NCBI GenBank assembly: GCA_003864495.1
Contig: ML133378.1
Span: 850,009-914,008 of the forward strand
Direction of reading: 5' to 3'
DNA from: Nemopilema nomurai
Taxonomy: Eukaryota > Cnidaria > Scyphozoa > Rhizostomeae > Rhizostomatidae
Length of the DNA: 64,000 nt
Within the stretch, counting starts at the first letter, position 1. Each line of letters opens with the position of its first letter. The notes under the pieces were generated by a model. That model saw nothing but the letters and a program-made list of their open reading frames with translations, made no database searches and was not told the origin of the DNA. Positions 1-11,411 of the stretch are shown here, piece after piece. The translations under genes were made by a program, and so were the position numbers.

Positions 1-1412
1 GTAAAGATAACAGCTCTCGTCATCTTCGAGGCTGTTTGTTTGATCTAGAAAGTTCAATGAGGATGGCCTTTAATTGCAGAATTTGAAATGCTTTTCTTCG
101 TTTTCAGAACAAGAAGTCAATAACTAACATTTGCACAATTAACTCTTAATGATAGAACTATAGCTCTAGGAAGCTAAAGTCGTTTTGTGCAAAAGCCTGT
201 ACAAAGCAATCTTGGTACTGGAAGACTGTCCAAACTATAATCTAGTTGCCTCCTTGCAGAGGTGGATAAAATTGTCTTCTTTCAAAGAACCTAAGTATGT
301 GGCTCAAAACTTTCTGCGATAATATAGGGGGTAGACAAATAAACTTTCTGTTTGTGTCAATTCATCTATGTGCCTATATTGAATGTTTTGCTGTCTTGAA
401 CTAATTCATGAACTTAAATATGTTATGGTTTTAAAAAAATTATTGAACCACAACATTTATATTATAACAAAACAATTTTTTTATGGCTGAGAAGGTAAAG
501 GGGGCGTGAACGGAGACTTGTTTTGATGCCTAGTTGCATCTTACATCGTGAGTGTTTTGTACAGAACCGAGATTGATGATTACTTTGCCAATGAAAACAT
601 GGCCTATAAACATTCAATTGACAGGATTTCAATTTTGAGCCAGCTATCTGGTATATAAATAGAACCCCATTTTTATATTTTGGAGACTGAGCAGATTATT
701 TCGCATGCAATTGCAAACAAGTCACTTTGTAAATATAGCAAAAGCACTATCTGCTCCTAAGTCATCTAGCAGCATAGAAGGATTTTGTATCTTTATAGCT
801 AAATACCTCTTGGCGTAAAACAATCACTGTATTTAGCTGAACAAATTCAAGACATGTTTTTATGAAACTGACTCTGAATAGACCTATCTCAATATTTGAC
901 AAGATGGAAGCGATATATGGTTAAAACGGAGTCCTAGAGATATTAACATGGGACCAATGCTGCTCACGTCATAGTGCGAAAAACATTTTATGTGAAAAGA
1001 AATCTTAGACACTAATCTAGTCTGAATCATAATTTGCTAAAAAAATTTTGATTGTTAGCGGTTGAGATTTCTGTGAGGTGGCGAGTGTAAATGATGTGCA
1101 TAAGAAATTTCTTTCAACTGGAAAGAGACTATGCCCAAAAGACACTTGCTAGCTCAGACTAACCTGCTCACAGGAAATTTGAAGTAATATTTTCTTCCAA
1201 TTTGACTTATGTCACCAGACTCTTGTATTTACTTAGCCACTAAAAAAAATTTTCTGCAGAACTTTTTGCTAGCATTTTCATTCTAAGAAAATTGTCATCT
1301 TAATCAGAATGTCAAATTGTGTATTTGTACCAAATTTCATGCTTGTATCATAAAATACACAATTCGTCCATTTTTTTAGGTTAAGCGGCTGCACTACAAT
1401 GAGAGGCCCTAC
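1..1412. other. Stretch with no supportable gene
   Basis: AT-rich DNA with frequent stops in all frames. I see no conserved motif, splice-bounded exon or repeat array here. If the helicase exon to its right is real, downstream exons of that gene could lie here, but I found none. Confidence 0.5.
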
Positions 1413-1488
1413 CTGAAAGATCATCGACTTTCCAAAGCCAGTTGGCAATATGGTAATGGTGTCTCTACTCTTTACAAGCCATGGAAAA
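1413..1488 (-). CDS. Probable exon of a RecQ-like DEAD-box helicase (Walker A)
   Basis: The minus strand encodes a short piece ending DTITILPTGFGKSMIFQ. The LPTGxGKSxxxQ arrangement is the Walker A (motif I) signature of RecQ-type SF2 helicases, which binds ATP. The piece is bounded by a plausible acceptor (CAG before 1488) and by CAG|GTAGGG at 1413/1412. No other helicase motif (DEAH, SAT, QxxGRxGR) was found nearby. It may be one exon of a gene extending to the right, or a relic; cnidarian genomes carry many RecQ-like copies. The motif is seen directly, exon status is inferred. Confidence 0.4.
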
Positions 1489-4400
1489 CTGTTTTTACAG
1501 CTTTTTCTAACTCAATCATTACGGTCGCCAACACTCACCCACCAGACCAGACCAGATCAACAAAACAACGTATCCCAATTCGATTTCGGCAAGACTGCCT
1601 AATGACCATGAAACACACCAACATAATTAAAGGTAACAACGATACTACGTCAGACGAGAGATGATACGTCACTCTATAACAATGAACGTGATCACAATAA
1701 CGGAAACGGCACATTGACAAAAGACAATACATAGTTGTCAACAAGACTAAGTTTAATCAGATACTGCGCGCAACACAACTAATTAACAAAACCCTAACAC
1801 GTTGTACGGTATGAGTTCTATTACTTTTGGAATATGCATTTGCTTTCATCCGCATAAGCATTTTTGAAGAAATTTCCTTGGAATTGATGGTTTTTGTCAA
1901 AACCAGGTACAAAGCGTGCTGCTAAAAATCATTAAAAAGGCTTCTTTTTATAAAATATGTAATGAACAAATAACGAAATTAATTTCGACACCAGTTTTGA
2001 AGTTTTGTAGATTATTGAAGAGGCTTCCAAGAATTACAAAACTAATCACATTTGAAACCTAAAGAAACGATGCATTTGCTCGCATAAACCAGATATGTAA
2101 GTGTGATAAACTTTAAGCTGTTTTCCACTTCTATTTAGAATTTACTGTTGGACTCTGAGGCAACAGCACTGCAGTAAAACTAAAGTGCCTTCTTCTTAGA
2201 GCGAAATGCAAGACACCAGCAACCCTGCAAATGTTTGTATTAAAGTAGCAGTGATCGGACATTTAGGAAACGCAACGTGCGTGTGCAACATTTCCTTTTC
2301 GACGCTAGATGAACGTAAAGCTGATGAAAAGATAAGATTACTTACTGGCAGATGCAATTTGATGTGATCAAATACGTAAGATTGTCTCGCATCAAAAACA
2401 AAAACATTTATGATAAGCAAGCGTGAATTAGAGCATAACCGTACACATGTAATCGATTGTTCATGTGAATTGATGTTTGATGCATCCCCAATGGGCTCTG
2501 GTTAATTTTGCTGGTGCTCTTTGTTTAAAGATATTTTCAGCTAGACAGCATCATTAACTCTTCTAGAAACAATCTTCTTGCTTTTCAAAGGATAAACAAT
2601 GGTCCATGGACATGGGCTCTTCCAGGTAACCAAAAAGTTTTCATGTGCTTGAGAAAAGAAACCACGAAAGCAAATGTGTTGCAGCTACAGACACGATATA
2701 CGCAGGAAGACAAGCAGAAAAATTATGTAAATTGCGATACAAGCGACAAAATTTCAGAAAACACTACGTTTGACAAATTGAAAAATTTTTTATATTGACC
2801 CAAATCATGTCTTGCCTCTCTTGTTCTATTTTTAGACTGGGTTACTCTGATCCAGACCCCTAATTGACCAGGTGGTCATAAACAGAAAACACTAGACCAT
2901 AGAAAGTCGAAATTCACAATATAAGGATAGGGTTGGATTTCGGATTAATTAAAATCATTTCGGTCGGTTTCCAATCTGTGTACAACGTAAATGCTCCTCC
3001 ATAAAAATATGTGTGTAAATTTTCAACGGCCCAAGCAATGCCTAGGGCTCCCGGCGCTTTCGCTTAAGTTATTTTTTTACTGATGCTTGTCCGCTATTTC
3101 TATAAATTCTATAAATTTGAATCATATCTAGGTCATAGAATTCAAAAGAAGGGGTCTTTTCGGAAAGCTAGTCAGAGATTCCAAGAAAAAGGGTACCAGA
3201 TTTAGTTGCTAATCTATCTAACAAGAAGATAAATGTCAAACATGGTTGCAAAAAAACTATGCGGCTGAATGATCTCAAAATTGTCAATATGTTTACATTA
3301 AATTTAAATCAATATCACCCCTGCAATATCAGGTAGAGAGACAGGGTCTGGGTAATCTCAGGTAGAGAGATGGGTAAAATTTGTATGATTCAAGGAACAT
3401 ACTAGGGGCATCAGCAAATCAATGTCTGTTTGCAAAACATTTTATATTGGTCATGAATTTTTCTTTTGAGCTATACAATAGTTAGATCTGAAACCTGAAA
3501 ACTAAAATTGAAGTTTTGAGTTTGGATGAAAAATAATTTACAACTTACTTTACTCCAAAGTCTACACGCTTTCAACAAACGCCAATTAAAGTTTTGGAGT
3601 CCAGTTCATTATATCAATCATATCAATAATGATTAAATGATATTAAATATACGATATATAAAGGATGGGTTCCAATCGTTCCAATTCAGAAGCACTGTTG
3701 CTGAGATAAAATATACTTCACGGTGACAACTTGTCCGCACTTGAAAGATGTCTTTATTTGTTTCCTTCTGCTACTCAAACACCGGCAGCGCCTCTCATCT
3801 CATCCATCAAGCATGGTTTAACGTTTAGGCCCAAAAAGGGCTAGCCTGTTGACAGCAACAGAATAGAAAATACGCAGAAGGTAAACTTCGGTCATTTCAC
3901 GGCGAATGGGACTGTGAATGAGATGAAGTTTGAATAAACTAAAAAGGATAGAAATAGCATATTTAATGATTCATTGCTTCATAATGAGATTTTGGCCAGC
4001 TTTTTGCCCGGTTTCCTATTTGACCCGGTTTCCTATCAGCTAATTTTTTAACAGAAATCATTTAATCCCGGTGCAAAATGTTCAAAACATGGACTGATAT
4101 GAAGAGAGTGTGTATTTTCTTTTCGATTTCTATATTTTGCTATTCATTTTGAATTAAAACGATGCTTTTTTAACGAGTTTTGCCTATTTGCTCCGTAGCT
4201 ACGGGGGAGCCACGCATCAAACTAACGTAAAAGAAAAACATTGCGATTTTACAAAGGGAGGGAAAAAAGTCGGTAAAAACTCACTGCGCGAATAAATACG
4301 TCCGTTTTGTATTGCTAGACAGGGTATTGGTCAAGTACGCTTGTCACCTTGCATGCAAGGGGACACAACTGTTTGTGCAGAAGTTCGGGAGGAAGTACCA

Positions 4401-4490
4401 ACGAAGCGGGAGCCGCATCTGGGGCAATCCTGCGAAACTCCTGCAATACAAAATGAGGTAACAAGTCAGCCTGGAGATTATATTTACTTG
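1489..4490. other. Stretch with no supportable gene
   Basis: AT-rich sequence with only short open frames, none with a recognisable domain. A small local duplication (CAGGTAGAGAGA, twice near 3330-3370) is the only structure I noticed. Confidence 0.5.
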
Positions 4491-4837
4491 GTATATGCAG
4501 TAGCGGATCCAGGGGGGTGCAAAGGCTGCTTGAGCACCGGTCAGATTTTCAGAGTTGTGTTTCTAGCCAAAGTTAATTTGTGCTTAAAATCAAGCTAAAT
4601 AGATGTCACAAAATAAAACAAACACCTTCTACCAATGAGAAACTCGATATTTCTTTCCTCTTTTACACGAAAATACCAAATTTCTATCTGAACTGCTTTG
4701 TTTTGCTGCGCTATAGTTTCATATCAAAGTAGAGTATTTACCGGAACAAGATTCTGACAGAATTTGAATGATGACCAGTAACAAAACGAATTGCGAATTT
4801 CACCCTCCAATGAAATTCTGTTTTTCGATTGTATTCC

Positions 4838-4990
4838 GAGCACCGGTGGGTCAGTATAATAGAGTCCTCAAAAACGGAGCTAGCCAATCATCTACTTTCT
4901 CACCGGTGCTCAGATCGAATATTAGCCAATCACTTGCATTTTCACCGGTGCTCGACGTCATCAGAGCACCGGTCAGGTCGAAATAGCCAA
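4838..4990. repeat. Cluster of GAGCACCGGT repeats with CCAAT boxes
   Basis: The 10-mer GAGCACCGGT occurs in both orientations near 4840, 4901, 4944 and 4964, and once more near 4530. The two at 4944-4953 and 4964-4973 form a perfect 10-bp inverted repeat around a 10-bp loop that contains GACGTCA. Between the copies lie three CCAAT motifs in the context TAGCCAAT (about 4880, 4925 and 4984). Repeated palindromic sites with CCAAT boxes look like a promoter or transposon regulatory end. ACCGGT resembles the Grainyhead core, but that is only a resemblance. No gene could be attached to it. Confidence 0.5.
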
Positions 4991-5136
4991 TAGACGATTT
5001 TCATTCGTTCTTCCGTCACGGGCGTACCTCATTCGTGGGACGAGATGAATGAGTGTGTAGAAACGAGTTGTGATGGGTTTCTACCGACTGCGTTGCTCAA
5101 CCTCTATGGACGATCCGTGCCAAAGTTGTCTTATTT

Positions 5137-5156
5137 AACGTGCAGAGAACACGGAG
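5137..5156. repeat. Dispersed repeat fragment, also inverted at 9375-9395
   Basis: A 21-bp string containing CGTGCAGAGAACACGGAG recurs exactly, in reverse complement, at 9375-9395, with weaker similarity around it. Next to the 5.1-kb copy are a GA-rich microsatellite (about 5164-5184) and an AATAAA (about 5270). Together these could be the remains of a long terminal repeat or another interspersed element, but I could not find its ends. Confidence 0.35.
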
Positions 5157-5299
5157 CCAGGTCGAGAGAAAGAGAGAGAGAGACGACGCGTTGTCTGTTG
5201 TTTTCTGTAGCTCTGTTTCTGACTGACTCTGGCTTACTTTACAATTATATTTATACTGATAAATCTAAGAATAAATTTGCTGACGAGGGATGAGAGAGG

Positions 5300-6600
5300 A
5301 TGATGAAATGGTGATGTCTGAGGATGGAGTGAATGAGGATGGAATAATAATAAGAAAGTAACATCGCTTTGGAGCTTGGAGCTGTCCAGTTTTCCTGTAA
5401 TCAATATCAATGTGTTCCGATAAGATTAAGGTGGCTCGGCACCTTTATTGGGGCTTGCTTCCCCGTGTTTCTTCTAGAGAGACTTTCTAGAGAGATTAAA
5501 GCAGCTTGAATTGATAACAAGCACAAACAAAACAACTTCAACGTACATGCATTTTCGAGTCAATGATGGACTGTTGGCCCTCAAAAGGTAGAATATCTCG
5601 AAGAAAGTCATGACTTCAGAAAGGCCATACAACGAGGGGTAAAAATCTTATCAAGAAGAGACGCTTTGAGCATTGATGGCATTAATTCTGACTATTTGGT
5701 ACTGTAAGACCACCGGGAAGGCCAAATAACCAACTCAACGGCCCGAAGAAACACGGATTAGAAAAAAAGTTTTATTTTGCGAAATTTCGCAAATTACAAA
5801 TTTTCTATGGTGGCTTATCATTCGGTAACGCTTAAAAATTGGCTTCCTTAAAAGGTAGGACATTGAAAATCGACAGTTTTCAAGTTCTGCAAAATACCAT
5901 TTCAAGTTGTATATCTTTAATTCACTTCCAGATTTGTGATTCGAAAGTTGGAAGTTCAATTGTTTTTAACTAGTTGATGGCGATCGTTGTTTCACCATCC
6001 AAGTTGACATCTTGCCGCGCGCAGTAGGCGTGGGTTGTGTGTGGTTGTGTGAGACGCGTAAAGTGTCAATTCGAGGTCTCTTTATCACAAGAAACTTGTT
6101 TCTGCAAGATTTAAAGCAACATGGGACGGATTTTTTATGTAACAGAATTTTGTGCCAACCGTGCCAACCGCTGTTGCAAAGCGCCAATTTTCTGAAATCT
6201 GGCGACCATATACCAATATACCAAAGTGCCGAAATTGCGATAACGCATACTTGGGTGCCCTAACTGGCCACCAACAGGGGTGCACTATCGGTTTGCATCA
6301 GTCATCAGCCGCTCAAAACTGAGAGAAGGGTGTGGAACGCATTATCTCTGTAGTAACCTTTGTAGGCAGCACTGTTGAACAGGTGGAGAATCTCCCATAC
6401 GTTTTGTTGAAAAGTTTACACTACACAGTAAGCCTGCAAGTACGCAGAGGCATAACCCAATGTAGAATTAGTTGCACAACAAGCATACTAAACAAGGAGA
6501 TATTCTCGACGGGATGAAAACTTTCCACAGCTAAGGGCTTTCCTCGAAATTGAGTCATTGCCATAATTGGTGAAATATAACGCCATGTGGTGGGAGTACT
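5300..6600. other. Stretch with no supportable gene
   Basis: Overlapping short open frames occur on both strands near 6.0-6.3 kb, but none shows a domain, signal peptide or consistent splice sites. Confidence 0.45.
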
Positions 6601-6685
6601 CGTGCTTCATATTCGAGTAAAATTATGGAATTAATTCCTGTGTATCTAACTGGAGACGTCTGCAAAGTAGAACTGTAGAAGAATA

Positions 6686-7594
6686 ATGGATATGGCAAAG
6701 GTAATATGCATTGTGCTAACCATAACTTTGTTTTGCGTTACCGTGATACTGGCAGGACTGTCAAATATTGGGCGTCTTAATAACATAGCGGCAAAAAGAA
6801 GCCTGTTTCCTAATGGATTCAAATTTCAAACAGAATCAGTACTGATAGAGCCAGATGACAAAATATACGCAACGTGGATCTTTATTTACATCTATCAGGC
6901 TGTTTGGATTGCATATGCTGCCTCATTGACCCTCAATAGCAATGTTTCAGATATGGTCAATAACACTGTTTACGCTTTCTTCGCATCTGCCTTGGTTTGC
7001 AACATTGCCTGGATGTTCCTGTGGACAAGCAGCATGTACTCACTTGGATTTGTGCTCTATATGCTTCAGGCAATTTTCCTAGATACTTGCCTCTACTTTG
7101 CCTCCACGTCTTCCGTACAGTACTTGCAAAGCCTCTCTCAAGGATGTCAAAACTCAGTCGCTAGCCATTTGTGGAAATTTCGCTTGCTCATCATCAACGG
7201 CATCGCTTTCTTTGCTGGATGGGTTTCAGCAACTGGTCTGATTAATTTAGCAGTAGTTCTTCAGATGGACCTGGATCTTTCTCCAGTTCCTGCTTCGAAG
7301 GTTTCCTTATCACTCATGCTGGTTGGCATAGTCTCCTGGGCAACTTTGCAGCGGTTTCTTTGTAATGAGTACACGAGATTCATGTTTGCTGAATACATCC
7401 CGGCAATTATCGTTCTTGGCGGAACGATAGGAAAGAAATGGAACCATGAGCATGAAGAGATCAGATCCTTCTCGTTGGCAATCTTTGTCATCTCACTGAT
7501 GTTGTTTGTCTTGAGACTTGCACTGGTGATTGCAGAAGAAGCAAAGAGAGGATTTTTTTACAATGAAATCACCGATAATGTAAGACTAATTTGA
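6686..7594 (+). CDS. Seven-helix membrane protein, possibly TspO-related (intronless)
   Basis: A 302-residue open frame starts with ATG after GAAGAATA. It has about seven hydrophobic segments, near residues 5-25, 63-83, 94-115, 122-143, 167-195, 208-228 and 234-290 (the last may be two helices). Tryptophans are common in the helices (ATWIFIYIYQAVWIAY, CNIAWMFLW), and a short basic-acidic tail follows. The W-rich pattern, with an N-x-x-W motif in the third helix, resembles eukaryotic proteins distantly related to TspO/tryptophan-rich sensory protein. I hold that assignment loosely; the protein is clearly a multi-pass membrane protein. It has no intron, unlike the other genes here, and AATAAA lies 60 bp after the stop, so it may be a retrocopy or a naturally single-exon gene. 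Ligand and function are unknown. Confidence 0.82.
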   Translation: MDMAKVICIVLTITLFCVTVILAGLSNIGRLNNIAAKRSLFPNGFKFQTESVLIEPDDKIYATWIFIYIYQAVWIAYAASLTLNSNVSDMVNNTVYAFFASALVCNIAWMFLWTSSMYSLGFVLYMLQAIFLDTCLYFASTSSVQYLQSLSQGCQNSVASHLWKFRLLIINGIAFFAGWVSATGLINLAVVLQMDLDLSPVPASKVSLSLMLVGIVSWATLQRFLCNEYTRFMFAEYIPAIIVLGGTIGKKWNHEHEEIRSFSLAIFVISLMLFVLRLALVIAEEAKRGFFYNEITDNVRLI

Positions 7595-7653
7595 GTAAGA
7601 AGTGTAGTGTGCTGAAATTCTCTTATTAGTTTATCATGAACGTTAGAAATTAC

Positions 7654-7659
7654 AATAAA
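7654..7659 (+). terminator. Poly(A) signal of the membrane-protein gene
   Basis: AATAAA in the context TACAATAAAG, 60 bp downstream of the stop codon at 7592-7594. It is a normal distance for a cleavage and polyadenylation signal. Confidence 0.6.
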
Positions 7660-7859
7660 GAATTGCTCATCATGAGGCCTTTTTTTGTCTTGTAGTTTGC
7701 TTCAAAAAAATGTTTCATTATTTACAGTGCTTAACTAATGTTCGTATATCAAGCTGCAATATTGCTTTTATTGTCCAATTGAGCTTTGACATTTTGAATA
7801 ACTTGGTAGTTAAAGAAATCAACAAGTATTCGCTCAGGAATACAACCAAAATCAAATTA

Positions 7860-8240
7860 AATTGATTGAGGACTGAAATAGGAAGTAGGATATTCATAAA
7901 TAAAGCTGCATTAGCTTGGAATACTATTCCGGATGATCTTAAGTCACATAGATACGCATCAGTATCTGAAAAAGAACTAAAATCTGTAGCCGGACTTTAA
8001 AAAATGTATTTCTTATGAAAAAGTTCGCTATCATGTCTTTGAGTTCTCTTTTGAGCAACTTCCACAATTCACATCTAAGACTGATTAATTTATAAGATTT
8101 AATTAGGTAGCGATTGTAATATGCATATTTAATTTCGTAAATATTTTTTATTTTCATAAAGCAGGTCCACATTGGTATTTTTTGCCGTTCAACTTCAAAC
8201 CTGCTTTAACAAATAAAAATGTAGGTATGTATGTATGTCA
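7860..8240 (+). mobile_element. LINE 3' fragment (end of ORF2 and 3' UTR)
   Basis: Reading + gives INKAALAWNTIPDDLK, which fits the C-terminal end of many CR1/Rex-like LINE reverse transcriptases (a W-N-x-[IL]-P motif shortly before the stop). It is followed by about 200 bp of AT-rich sequence ending in AATAAAAATG and a short ATGT repeat, as at a LINE 3' end. No reverse-transcriptase core is present, so it is a 5'-truncated dead copy. Confidence 0.5.
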
Positions 8241-9790
8241 TATATGTAGCGTAAGCCTAGAGTTTTTACGGCTTAAGCATTAAGTTATTCATTAGCATCG
8301 CAATATTTTTAATTCGCTGAATTCAAAAAGTGCTAGGATTTTTTCTAGCATCTAATAGCAAAAATTGCGGATCCATAAGAAAATATGATTTGCTATGCTA
8401 GGAGCCATACCCATATAAATGACACTTTTTGAACGGTGTTGCTTAAGAACTATTTTTAGTTCCAGCATCATAAGCAGCTTTTGTCAAGTACTGGAGTCTG
8501 GGCCCTAGTACCGGGGTCTGGACCCTAACGGACGCATACACCTTTTTATACTAAGGTGTATTTATACCCCTTTGTATTCATTCGTATTCGTTTTCGTTTA
8601 GCATTCGCATTCGCTCCGTTCGCAAAATACCGCTTCCCTGCCAGTAGAACTTAGCAAAGAAAGGCAAAAGCAGATAAAAATCTTTGCAGAGTAGTTCAAT
8701 CCACCCTCTCGTCTTTCCAAGGCGCACACCTTCCATTGCTTATGAATCCATAGCAACGTTGTCAATAACACCTTCGTGGCGTCCCTTTGCCTAATTGTAT
8801 ACGCCCAAGATTATAGTCAGTTGGAATCAAGACACACAATATGCACATCTTCTACCCTCTGGCTCCACGTTCTCTTCACGTGAAAAGAACTTGCTAGGCT
8901 ACGAAATGACATGTTTGTAGATGGAAGTTATAAGTGTACGAACGACGAATCACACAAAAATGTGCAAACCTCGTTTCACTAAAAATCTGCTTGATTTTTT
9001 GGGGTAGCGTTAGGGTCTAGTGACTCTGCCTAGGCCTATTTTCCATCTCGCATCACACACCCATTTCTGCCTATTCATCACACGCCACTTCCACCTAGCA
9101 CGCAAGGCATTTCCCAACAGGAAATTACGACATCAAAATCATTGATCACCATGGAGATCATCAGCATCAAAACACTGCTCTGCTCACATGGCATTTCCCC
9201 TCCATTGATCATCCGTCGCCACCTTGCCTCTCCCTACCTATGCTTTGTTTTCCTGGCATCATTCGATAACATTTAGAACAATCCGTTCACTATATATGTG
9301 TGTAGATATATTCAATTCTTTAGTTACGATAACCCCAGTTCAAGTTAACACGCGTCTTGCTGAAGCTCCTCTGACTCCGTGTTCTCTGCACGTTAATTGA
9401 GACTATACATCGAAGTTTCAACTCGTCAACGGAGGGTCCTCACAGAAATTCATTAAGATAGGCAACGCCGCACATCAAAATCTCGCGTTCCTATAAGGGG
9501 CTTTCGAATGTTGTCATGAGAGGCAAAGCTCGCGCACCACTTGATTGTTCTTTCACTCTGAGATTAAAAATGAAAGCAAAAAACGCAAAGTAGCTACCAT
9601 GCTTATCTTAATCTGTAAATCTATCATAACAAAAAAACGCGAAGTCCTGGAAGACAAGTATAAGTTGGATGACAATCCCAAATAAAGAAAGATTAGAAGT
9701 TGGACTAGAAGAAGAGCGAAAAGGGGATTGTTGATTATATTTGTGCAGAATTGAGTGTCGAGAGGAAAAAGGGGACACTCCCAGTTAAAA
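8240..9790. other. Stretch with no supportable gene
   Basis: No coding motif found. Small local repeats occur at 8490-8525 (GTACTGGAGTCTGG and GTACCGGGGTCTGG). The inverted repeat shared with 5.1 kb lies at 9375-9395. Confidence 0.4.
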
Positions 9791-9794
9791 AATA

Positions 9795-10196
9795 ATGATT
9801 GGCGAGTTGCGAGTTGAGAGTTACAAGTTGCGAGTTACGAGTTCGATAAAAATTTATAAATATTTTATATTTATATTTTATATTGAAATATTTGTTTACA
9901 GCAAGTTAAAGATATATTGAAATATTTGATATTTTCTAAAGTATTTGAATAAACAACTTAAACATTTGATATTCCCTCATTTCTGAGATTCAAAATTTCA
10001 AAACTCTCACCAGATTCAAACTCCGCTTTTTGAGACTTTTCAATGGATGTCTAAATGATGAGGATCAGATGAGGGTGGACTGGTAGAAACTCAAGGGGAA
10101 TCTGTGACATAACATTTGGAAGACTAGGAGCTGGAAACGTCTTAGCAAAAAGCAGAAACTGACAATTCGCAAGTCGCAACTCGAAAATTATCATAC
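9795..10196. mobile_element. Possible short inverted-repeat (foldback) element
   Basis: The left end carries ATGATTGGCGAGTTGCGAG and more GAGTTGCGAGTT units up to about 9842. The right end, read on the other strand, carries ATGATAATTTTCGAGTTGCGAC. About 400 bp of AT-rich DNA lies between. This looks like a diverged non-autonomous element with inverted ends. No clear target duplication was found, so the ends are approximate. Confidence 0.35.
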
Positions 10197-10794
10197 CTTG
10201 AAACCTATAGATCACTTTGTTTCCACACTCATTCAATTGTTCTTATGGGTGTTGCTGGACATGATGCCTTTGCCATGCAAAATGATTCAATTTCTATTCG
10301 ACAACAACATTTTCGAATTTTTTGACCAAGATCAAAGTTCATTTGACACCATTTTCCGATCCAGGAAAATTTTTAACTTCACATTTGGCAAAAATGGATC
10401 ATATAAAAGGAAGCTTCATGTTCAAAATCAATATGTGCCGTAAATTTCCAAGTGTTTGGGCCGCCAGGCTGTGTGTAAACGCATTTGAAAACTTCGCTTT
10501 TCCTATACATTTCAATTGCTGCTTTAGAGAAACGATTTCACTCTAAAAGAAGAATCTAGATATCCAAAACAAAGTAACCCGTGCCCAAACGGTCTAAGCA
10601 ATATGACTTTCTGAGTAAAAATTAATTCAGTTCAATTTAATTGTAAAGTTCATTTTGGTAAAAGATCCGTAGTTATTGAGATTCAAAATAGATGACGTCA
10701 ACCTGAAGCGGAGAATTGACTCGCTGGAATGGAATCGTTTGGCTGGGGCTTTAGATGAGGGTCTGAGTGCAACAAAACAAAATGCTAAATTTGA

Positions 10795-11036
10795 TTAGCA
10801 CGTGGTGTACCTATGGACCACTTGCGGTGTGACGTAAGGGCAGAAATGCAAAACAAGCACAGATTAAAGGACTTATGCCACCTAATTTGGCGCCAAATTT
10901 TTTTCATTTGATAATGGTAAGTAATGTCTATCTGAACATATCTGCAAAATATTTTCACTAAATGGGGGTATTTAAAGCCCCCAAAACGATCGTTCAAATT
11001 TTGGCGGGAAACCCGTCACGTGATGCTGTGACGTAG
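10795..11036. promoter_or_regulatory. Cluster of E2F-like, CRE-like and E-box sites
   Basis: In order: GTGACGTAAG (about 10830), the palindrome AATTTGGCGCCAAATT (10884-10899), TTTTGGCGGGAAA (about 10999-11011), TCACGTGA and GTGACGTAG (about 11015-11035). TTTGGCGC and TTTSGCGGGAAA are the textbook E2F sites, TGACGTA matches CRE/ATF, and CACGTG is an E-box. The cluster sits about 170 bp upstream of a THAP-type start codon on +. It could be that gene's promoter or a transposon's internal promoter. The sites are seen directly; their use is inferred. Confidence 0.4.
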
Positions 11037-11204
11037 AAGTTGACAACCTCCGCACTGTAGGCATTGCTTCGTATAGGCCCACTACCCGTTAAGTGCACTT
11101 TGGCATCATTTCTTTTGGAATTTTTTCATAAGTATGGATCAATATCTTTGTAAAATAATTATTTATTGGTTAAAAATTAAGAGATCATTTGAAATTAGTA
11201 AAAT

Positions 11205-11315
11205 ATGCCTAATTGTGTTGCCTACGGATGCACGCCGACAGTACGGGGAGTGCCGACAGACATCACAAAGTTCCACGGGACGGAACTTTGCGGAAGCTCT
11301 GGGTGGCACAAATAA
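11205..11315 (+). pseudogene. N-terminal THAP-type zinc finger, truncated
   Basis: The frame starts MPNCVAYGCTPTVRG and continues to ITKFHGTELCGSSGWHK, then stops after 36 codons. An initiator Met-Pro followed by C-x4-C and a later K-F-H is how THAP domains (C2CH zinc-dependent DNA binding) begin. The second half with C-x2-H is absent. It may be a first coding exon with a donor around TCTGG|GTGGCA, or the broken start of a THAP transposase (P or Kolobok type) or a host gene. An E2F/CRE-like site cluster lies upstream. The similarity covers too few residues to be certain. Confidence 0.4.
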
Positions 11316-11411
11316 AGTGAGAATGTTTTGGTGTAAGTCGGCACTCAAGAGATTGTCGGCACTCAAAATTTACTTATTCTTAGGTTCTATTAACTTGAGG
11401 GCCTTCGATTA

